A stretch of 64,000 bases of DNA from Azolla caroliniana (taxonomy: Eukaryota; Polypodiophyta). Under the pieces are notes generated by a model. The model ran no database searches. It was not told where the DNA came from and saw nothing but the letters and a program-made list of their open reading frames with translations. The DNA lies in assembly GCA_043228905.1 (NCBI GenBank), contig JBHGNT010000015.1, positions 2,108,001-2,172,000 on the forward strand. Direction: 5' to 3'. Shown here in pieces: positions 58,004-64,000 of the stretch; the first letter of the stretch is position 1; each line of letters begins with the position of its first letter. The position numbers and the translations under genes are program-made.

Positions 58004-58651
58004 TGTCGCGTTACTACGCACGTGCGTGAGGAAACAACGCGGGACCACCGGGGTCTTGAACCGAAGAGCAGGTGATAGAAGGGGAAAAGTGAAGGGGAGA
58101 GACGCCCGGGTCACGTATGAACCAAGAAACATAGGGGCGTGGCTTGCCAACACAGAAACGCGAATGGACACAGAGACAGGGAGACACAAGTGTTTGTATA
58201 TTAACGAATAACAAGTACAAAGCAGAACACGCGAGCGGCTACAACCGAACAGACCGACGAATAGATGCCGATTCCTGTTCGTCTCCACAAGAAATGGGGA
58301 TAGGATGGAGGTGCTGCCGGAAGCACACAGGCGTTCCTCGAAGCAGCGCGAGCCTCCCGAAACCTGCAGAGAAGAGCAACAGAGAACAGATAGAGGAGAA
58401 GAGTTCGGTTTCGGTCCGACAGCACTTCGTCCTCCTCAATGCGCGATCCCCTCTCCCTGCGTCTCCCTCTCCTTTATAGCGTCAAGAAGGGGCCGTCTCC
58501 CCCATTTACTTCCTACCTACCGAATCTAACTACCCAGGATCTCTCTCTGTACCTAATTCTCTATTATACACATTAAGAGCGCGCACACGTGAAGGGCCAG
58601 TTCATGTGCGCTATTCACCGATTGCTCTTGGGGACGGTTTTCTTCACGACA
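58004..58651 (-). repeat. G3 3' LTR
   Basis: 648 bp, plus strand TGTCGCG...CACGACA. Same layout as the G2 LTRs, with ctataaagg in place of ctataaaag at the promoter box (about 58474-58482). Confidence 0.92.
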
Positions 58652-61503
58652 TCCGCCCCCACCTAACCGCGCATCCACTGGTATGCGCCAAAATTGGGTT
58701 CTGGTTGGAGAAAAACAGCCCGGCTCCCGGTTCCTCATCCATCGGTTCGTCCTCCGCCTTGGACTGATCACCGTCGTTGTCCAGGCCTCTTAGGTCCGGT
58801 TCGCCATCGTGGCGCTTCTTGAACGCTTTGATCCGCTTTCCCGCCACTGGTATCGCCATCCTCGCACCGTCGAGTTCCGCCAGGTCATACGTCCCGTTGT
58901 CGTTGGCACCCGTTACCACGTAAGGCCCCAACCACCGCTTTGCAAACTTTCGTGTTGCTCGGTGCTGGTTGTCGAGGCTGTTGTCGTAGACTAGCACCCA
59001 GTCACCTTCCTCGATTCTCTTTTGTCTGAGCCGGTGTGTTCGGTCGAACCGGGCTTTGTTCTTCATCCTCGCCGTCCAAAGTCTCTTCGCCGCTCGTTCC
59101 ACGTCCTCTGGCCTCCGCTCGAGCTGCCGTATACGCGCTGCTAGTAGTTCTTCCCGACTCATTTCGTTACTCCAGTCTACTATCGCCCAGGAGGAGATCG
59201 TCCGTTCCATCGGCATGATCGGCTTCTGTTCGAACATGAGTTCCGACGGCATGAACCCGGTTACCGAACTGTGCGTTGTCCGGTCCGCCCACAAGGCATA
59301 GGGTAACAGTCGTCCCTTGTCCATGATGCGTCCGACACCATTGTCCTTAAGAATCCCGCAATCTGCAGCCACTCCCCGTCGTACTTGCTCTCGTTGAAAT
59401 CGTTAAGTGCCGGAGTGCTTTCCCCCTCGGTTGTTACGTAAGCCGCCTCGAAGAAGACTACGCCGACTTCCTCGTCCTCCGAAACCATGCCACCCTCGTC
59501 GTCGAATCGCGCCCTCGAAAGCATGTCGACCATGGCATTGTCCTTTCCCGGAAATGTGTACGCTATCCACCGGAGCATTGCCATGTCCGGGGTTGCGCAT
59601 CCGAAAACCATGCCGAGGATCGGCAGGCAGTCCCTCTCGATAATTACCTCTGTCCCAATCAGATAGTCTTTATCGGCCTTTACCGCCAAAACGATACCCT
59701 AGAGTTCGCGTTTAACCTGGGCGTATCCTCGCTGTCGCTCACTGAGGACCTTCGCGCCAAACCGGATTGGGAACCGAATACCGTCCTCATCTTCTTGGTT
59801 GACGACCCAACCGATCCCGGTCGGACTTGTATCTACCGTTATGTAGATGGGGGTGCCTTTCTCGTAGACAGCCTTCCGGAGCGCCGGAGCTGCAGCAAGA
59901 GCCTCCTTCATTTTTCGGACTGACTCCGAATGCTCGACTCGCCACTCGAATTTTTGCCCCTTTTTCAGCAACCCGTATAGCGGCTCAGCAACGTGGGCGT
60001 AATGTGGGATCCATATGTGGTAGAATGCGCATGCTCCCAAGAACCTCCGTACCTCCGTGACCGAGTTATAGTCGGGCTTCATAGCGGAGATGGCTTCTAC
60101 CTTGGCCGGAGACGGTTTCCGGCCATACGCCCTGCATAGATGTCCGACGACCATGATCTCCGATTGCCCGAAGGCCGATTTCTCCCTAGAGAAGGTGAGC
60201 CTCGCGTCCTCTAGCCTCTGCAGCACCCTCTCGCAGTCGTCAATGTGTGTCATCACGAATTTCCGGCATCCGTCCGGTCCGATCGTTTCGTCCTTTTCCT
60301 CCACCGGACATCCCTTGATCGGGATGTCGTCCAAGAATGGCATGGTGATGTCCAGGATACAATCCCTCAGCACCTTGTTCATCGCATTCACCATGTGGGC
60401 CACTGAGCTCGTCCCTCCTTGCGGCAGGGTGCACATCCGCACTAGGCAGAGAGGAGTCCGCATCGTCGTAATGTCTCTGCTCTCTACGGCTAGTTGGAAC
60501 TGATCGTACCCCGAGTACAGATCACTGACCGAGTAGATCGACCTTCCGGCGAAGGCCTCCGCGAACTCGTCTATCGTTGGTCCGATTCCTGCGTTCCGAA
60601 TGGTCACTCTGTTGACCGGCTGTAGGTCTTGAATGAAGCGCAACGTCCCGTTCTTCTTCGGTACAGTAAACCACCGGTTCGAGTACGGGGCACTCGACGG
60701 TTCGAGGATGCCCATATCGACTTTCTGCCTCAATAGCTCCATCAGCTCCGGGATGTGAGCTCTCGGTACCGAAATTGGCTTGAGATTCCATGGTACATGC
60801 GGTACCGTGAATATCACCATCGGCTTCACGACTGTCGGGTCTACGCACCCGATTTCTTCCGGCGAGAATGTGAAGGCTTTCCCGTGCATTCCGAGCATTC
60901 GCCGAAACCGGTCTTCTTCCGCCGGAAGTAGGAACCCGCCCCCACCGATTTTGAGCTCCCGTAGTGTTCTGTCGGTGAAGGTGTGTCCTATGCAGGCCGG
61001 ATCACGTAAACTGGGGTCCGACGCGACCCCCTCGATTCGCAACTCGCTGCCCTTCGGTAAGGGTGCCGCGACTGGCCTCACCTTCCGGTCCACAGTCTTG
61101 TACTTCGTGTTAACCCGGGCCGTCCGATCGGACTTGAGCCCTCGACTGAAGTCCGCGATGACTTCATACATCTCTTTTGAACAAACCGGTATCGTCCGGT
61201 CCTCTTTAAGGCCCTCTCCGACCACCTCTCGCAGTATTCCCAAGGTATCGTTGAAGGAGACCGCCTCCACGGCTCTGTTGATTTCCTCGCTGGGCCTGAG
61301 AACTCCGCATGCCCGAAGTCGCTCTTCCGCCCTTGTCTTTTCTCGGCCTACGACGCCGACTATCGTACACCCTCCGTTGTCGGAGAAACAAAACTTCCTA
61401 CTTATGGTACAAGGATTCTTTGGTTTCGCTTTTATCGTACATTTGTGGGGTTTTCCCGGAGTGTCCGGACTGTCGGGGCCCCACGCCTTGGCAGCCCTCT
61501 CTA
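58644..61503 (-). pseudogene. G3 pol
   Basis: RT is well kept (61270-59699 from an internal ATG, the frame continuing upstream to the frameshift site), with FLDDI at about 60323-60337 and Gln where G2 has TAG. A TAG at 59699-59701 interrupts RNase H inside KRELWGI. After RNase H a deletion joins SDASWT... to LLPYALWADRTTHSSVTGF, removing the integrase zinc finger and catalytic core; the break point differs from that in G2. The C-terminal GDWVLVY...GPYVV domain and the final RMS-stop overlapping the LTR are present. Confidence 0.87.
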
Positions 61504-62416
61504 AAAATCCTCTCGGTTCTCGCCACCGAGGGACTCGCGGTTTCGCTCGTGGTTGGGTCGTACCGTCAGGAACTGGACCGAATGACGTCCGTCCTGGCTC
61601 TTGACCCTCGCGTAAGCCGACCCGTTGTCCAGCACCTTGGTCTCCATTTGCGCCGCCGTAATGTACGGTTCTAGTAGAATGACCGGGTGCGAGGACGTTT
61701 CCTGCACAAAGAAGTGCTGGTCTATTTCGACGTCGCCGATCTTGACTCGCACGTTTGGGCAGGCCCCGTGTAGTTCCTCGGTGGCGCGCGTCGCCACCCG
61801 TGCTTAGTGTTGATCGGCCATTTCCCCTTTTTGTAGAAGTCCATGGACATCAGGTTTATTTCCGAACCGTGGTCCACCAGTGCCACCACCGGTTCCTGAA
61901 CATCTCCGATTCTCACCGGGGTTTCCATGGTTGCTCGGGCCTAGTGTGGCCTCGAATAGTGGGTCTCCGCCCACTCGTCTTCCAGCGCCATGTCCTCTAT
62001 GTGCGCCGTCCGCACTTCCACCGGCCTGTCTGGTTCTACCTCCATCGACAGCCTCTTCCTCTTCACCAAGTCCACGATGGAGTCGTGGAACTCCTTCTTG
62101 GCTATCCCGAGCACCTCTTGCAACGACAGTTCCACCTTGCTGTCAAGGATTCGTTCTTTCAGGACCTTTCGTAGGTCCGTGGTCCTTTCGATCTCCGTGC
62201 CCAACCAGTATCCGGCCTTCTTGTGGTTATCCCAGGCACTGGACTCACCGGCCTCGTTCCGTTTCGGCCCGAATCGGGTTTTGTATCTCTGTGAGGGTCC
62301 GGTCCCTCCGTTTTTACCTACCCGTTTGTCTTCAACCAGAGTCTCGTAGTTCTGGCAAGCTGCTTCGACGAAACCCGTCTTTTCTTCGACCGGGTCACTC
62401 CACCCGGTTACCTCCA
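61501..62416 (-). pseudogene. G3 protease ORF, 5'-truncated
   Basis: Contains the same charged N-terminal region as G2, the DHGSEINLMS protease motif (about 61840-61890), a frame disturbance near 61800, and the same end ENREDF-TAG at 61501-61503. Confidence 0.82.
61504..61510 (-). promoter_or_regulatory. Candidate -1 frameshift heptamer (G3)
   Basis: Minus strand GGATTTT directly before TAG, identical in position to G2; the downstream GTGGGG/CCCCAC pairing is also kept. Confidence 0.62.
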
Positions 62417-63137
62417 TACGCAGAAAACAGGAAACAAATGCACGACACGAAGTGAGAGAAGATACACACAATACACAGGAGCTTTACGTGGAAAACCCCA
62501 AACTAGGGCAAAAACCACAGCAGCCCACATGCTGCAAACTGTCACTATGTATGAAAATGTACAAAACATTGAGTTCACAAAGGCAACGACCTCGTGCTCA
62601 CGATCTTCGCCACAAGCGGAGATTACAACAGAGGCAGCGACCTCTTTCTCTCTCTCCCTCTCTCTGTACATTGTTACGTGCTCTCTCTATTCTTGCACCA
62701 ACAAGAATGATAACTACACTAAAAGTTTGCCCTAAGTCATATTTATACTAATATGACTTTTCAGCTATTTACAAATATAGCCTCGATGAACTCTCAGAAA
62801 ACATATTTAAGAATATGTCTCTTCATCCGCTTCATACCAGGTCTGCACCATCCGGCTCTCCGTAGCTGGGTACTCCTCATCCGGTCTTCACTGGGTCTGT
62901 ATCATCCGGCTCTCCGTAGCCGGGTGCTCCTCATCCGGTTCTCACCGGGCCTGCACCATCCAGCTCTCCGTAGCCGGGTACTCCTTATCCGGTCTTCACC
63001 GGGTCTGTATCATCCGGCTCTCCGTAGCCGGGTGCTCCTCATCCGGCTCTCACCGGCCTGTATCATCCGGCTCTCCGTAGCCGGGTACTCCTCATACCGT
63101 TTCTCCCTTCACATCCGGAGGGACCTGTCTCCCAACA
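62417..63137 (-). repeat. C5 3' LTR, truncated
   Basis: Corresponds to C1 LTR from about position 760 onward. Tandem 53-54 bp units at about 62828-63095. Ends CCCAACA before the polypurine tract. Confidence 0.9.
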
Positions 63138-63148
63138 AACTCCCCCTT

Positions 63149-64000
63149 CACTCCGGCATGGGGTGTCTTACCAGTCCGATCCTCTTCCGGCATGCGTCCA
63201 GCTTGTCGGGTGTCAGCACTTTGGTTAGCATATCTGACCCGTTCTCGGCCGTGTGGATCTTCGTCAGTGTGAACTCCTGGTCGTCTACTCTTTCCCGGAT
63301 CTAGTGATACCTCCGCTGTATATGCTTCGTCCGGGAATGGTAGGCCGCATTCTTAGCAAGGTGGATGGCACTTTGACTGTCGCAATAGAGTCAGTATTCC
63401 TCTTGCCGTATACCGAGCTCACCGATGAAGTCCTTCATCCATAAGATTTCCTTGCCGGCTTCCATAGCTGCCATGTACTCCGCCTCCATAGTTGACAATG
63501 CAACCGTCTTCTGCAGCCTCGACTGCCACAAAACAGCTCCCCCTGCATATGTCATCACATACCCGGAAGTAGACCGGCTGGTATCCACATCAGCCGACAT
63601 GTCCGAATCGGTGAAACCGTCCAGTTGAGGTTTTCCGGAGCTGAATCAGAGACACATATTTGAAGTGCCTTTCAAATACCGGAGTATCCACTTGACCGCG
63701 TTCCAGTGCTCCTTGCCGGGATTGCTTATGAACCAGCTCACCATTCCGACTGCGTATCCTACATCCGGTCGGGTACACACCATTGCGTACATCAAGCTCC
63801 CGACGGCAGAGGCATATGGGATCTTCATCATATCCGCCTTCTCTGCTTTCGTCTTCAGGCTTTGCTTGCCGGATAGCCTGCATTTTGCCGGAATCGTCGA
63901 TCCGACCGGTTTCGCATCTGACATGTTGAACCGGTGAAGCACCTTTGTCACGTACTTCTCCTGTGACAGCCATAATTGCTTCGCTGACCGCTCCCGAATG
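63149..64000 (-). pseudogene. C5 RT/RNase H C-terminal part
   Basis: Readable as WLSQEKYVTKVLHRFNM, YASAVGSLMYAMVCTRPDVGYAVG and VKWILRYLKGTSN, then (after a frame change near 63645) STSGYVMTYAGG, ALSTMEAEYMAA and the RNase H tail. A stop at 63391-63393 and one near 63304 interrupt it. Continues beyond the window. Confidence 0.88.

Larger units (their letters stand above)
58004..62416 (-). mobile_element. Ty3/gypsy element G3, 5'-truncated
   Basis: Second G2-family copy, minus strand: 3' LTR 58004-58651, polypurine tract, pol, protease and part of the upstream ORF. Gag, primer site and 5' LTR are missing. At 62416/62417 it is joined to the LTR of copia C5. Sequence is very similar to G2 but with different defects. 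Confidence 0.9.
62417..64000 (-). mobile_element. Ty1/copia element C5 (C1 family), partial
   Basis: Minus strand: 3' LTR 62417-63137 lacking its last 60 bp or so at the G3 junction, polypurine tract (63138-63151), RNase H and RT end, running out of the window at 64000. Nearly the same sequence as C1, with five U3 repeat units. Confidence 0.92.

Overview
The window is nuclear DNA of a land plant. It has one intact, intron-rich PHO1-type phosphate exporter gene (12435-18028, + strand, 14 exons, 837 codons by my splice model). Almost everything else is nested, broken transposable elements. The single-copy DNA is AT-rich and the Ty3 elements are GC-rich. I cannot name the species. The large Ty3 load, and a Ty3 lineage whose RT motifs recall fungal and seed-free-plant elements, make a fern, lycophyte, bryophyte or gymnosperm plausible; this is inference only. 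Layout. 1-653: flank without a recognised gene. 654-8802: a non-autonomous LTR-like element (D) with a 5-bp target duplication (gtttc), a third LTR in inverted orientation at its right end, and a Tork/Tnt1-like copia (C1, minus strand, 701-6268, duplication gtaca) inserted in its left LTR. 8981-10173: decayed LINE tail. 10174-12434: PHO1 upstream region with CT microsatellites. 12435-18028: PHO1. 18029-23720: spacer with two solo LTRs, each with a perfect 5-bp duplication. 23725-36968: an old copia remnant (C4), then a second Tork-like copia (C2, + strand) broken by three insertions: a 7.2-kb TIR element (M1, 25316-32527) carrying a decayed intron-containing gene and about 5 kb of ATGT-derived satellite, and two solo LTRs. 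36969-44640: 3' part of a Ty3 element (G1, minus strand) with a long extra ORF between pol and the 3' LTR, itself split by a 1.07-kb LTR-like insertion. 44640-45605: another copia RT fragment (C3). 45606-62416: a nest of one Ty3 family. An outer element is interrupted by a near-complete one (G2, 46726-57898), whose 3' LTR is interrupted by a gag-only non-autonomous relative (G4, 52396-57289); a minus-strand copy (G3, 58004-62416) follows. 62417-64000: 3' end of another C1-family copia (C5). How the parts work together. None of the elements looks autonomous: polyproteins carry stops and frameshifts, and neither G2 nor G3 retains an integrase catalytic core. The G2 family uses a tRNA-Trp-like primer site, makes 4-bp target duplications, and has protease and RT in a conserved -1 frame arrangement joined at a GGATTTT heptamer directly before a stop, a good candidate for programmed frameshifting. 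PHO1 is the only gene I would expect to give a functional protein.
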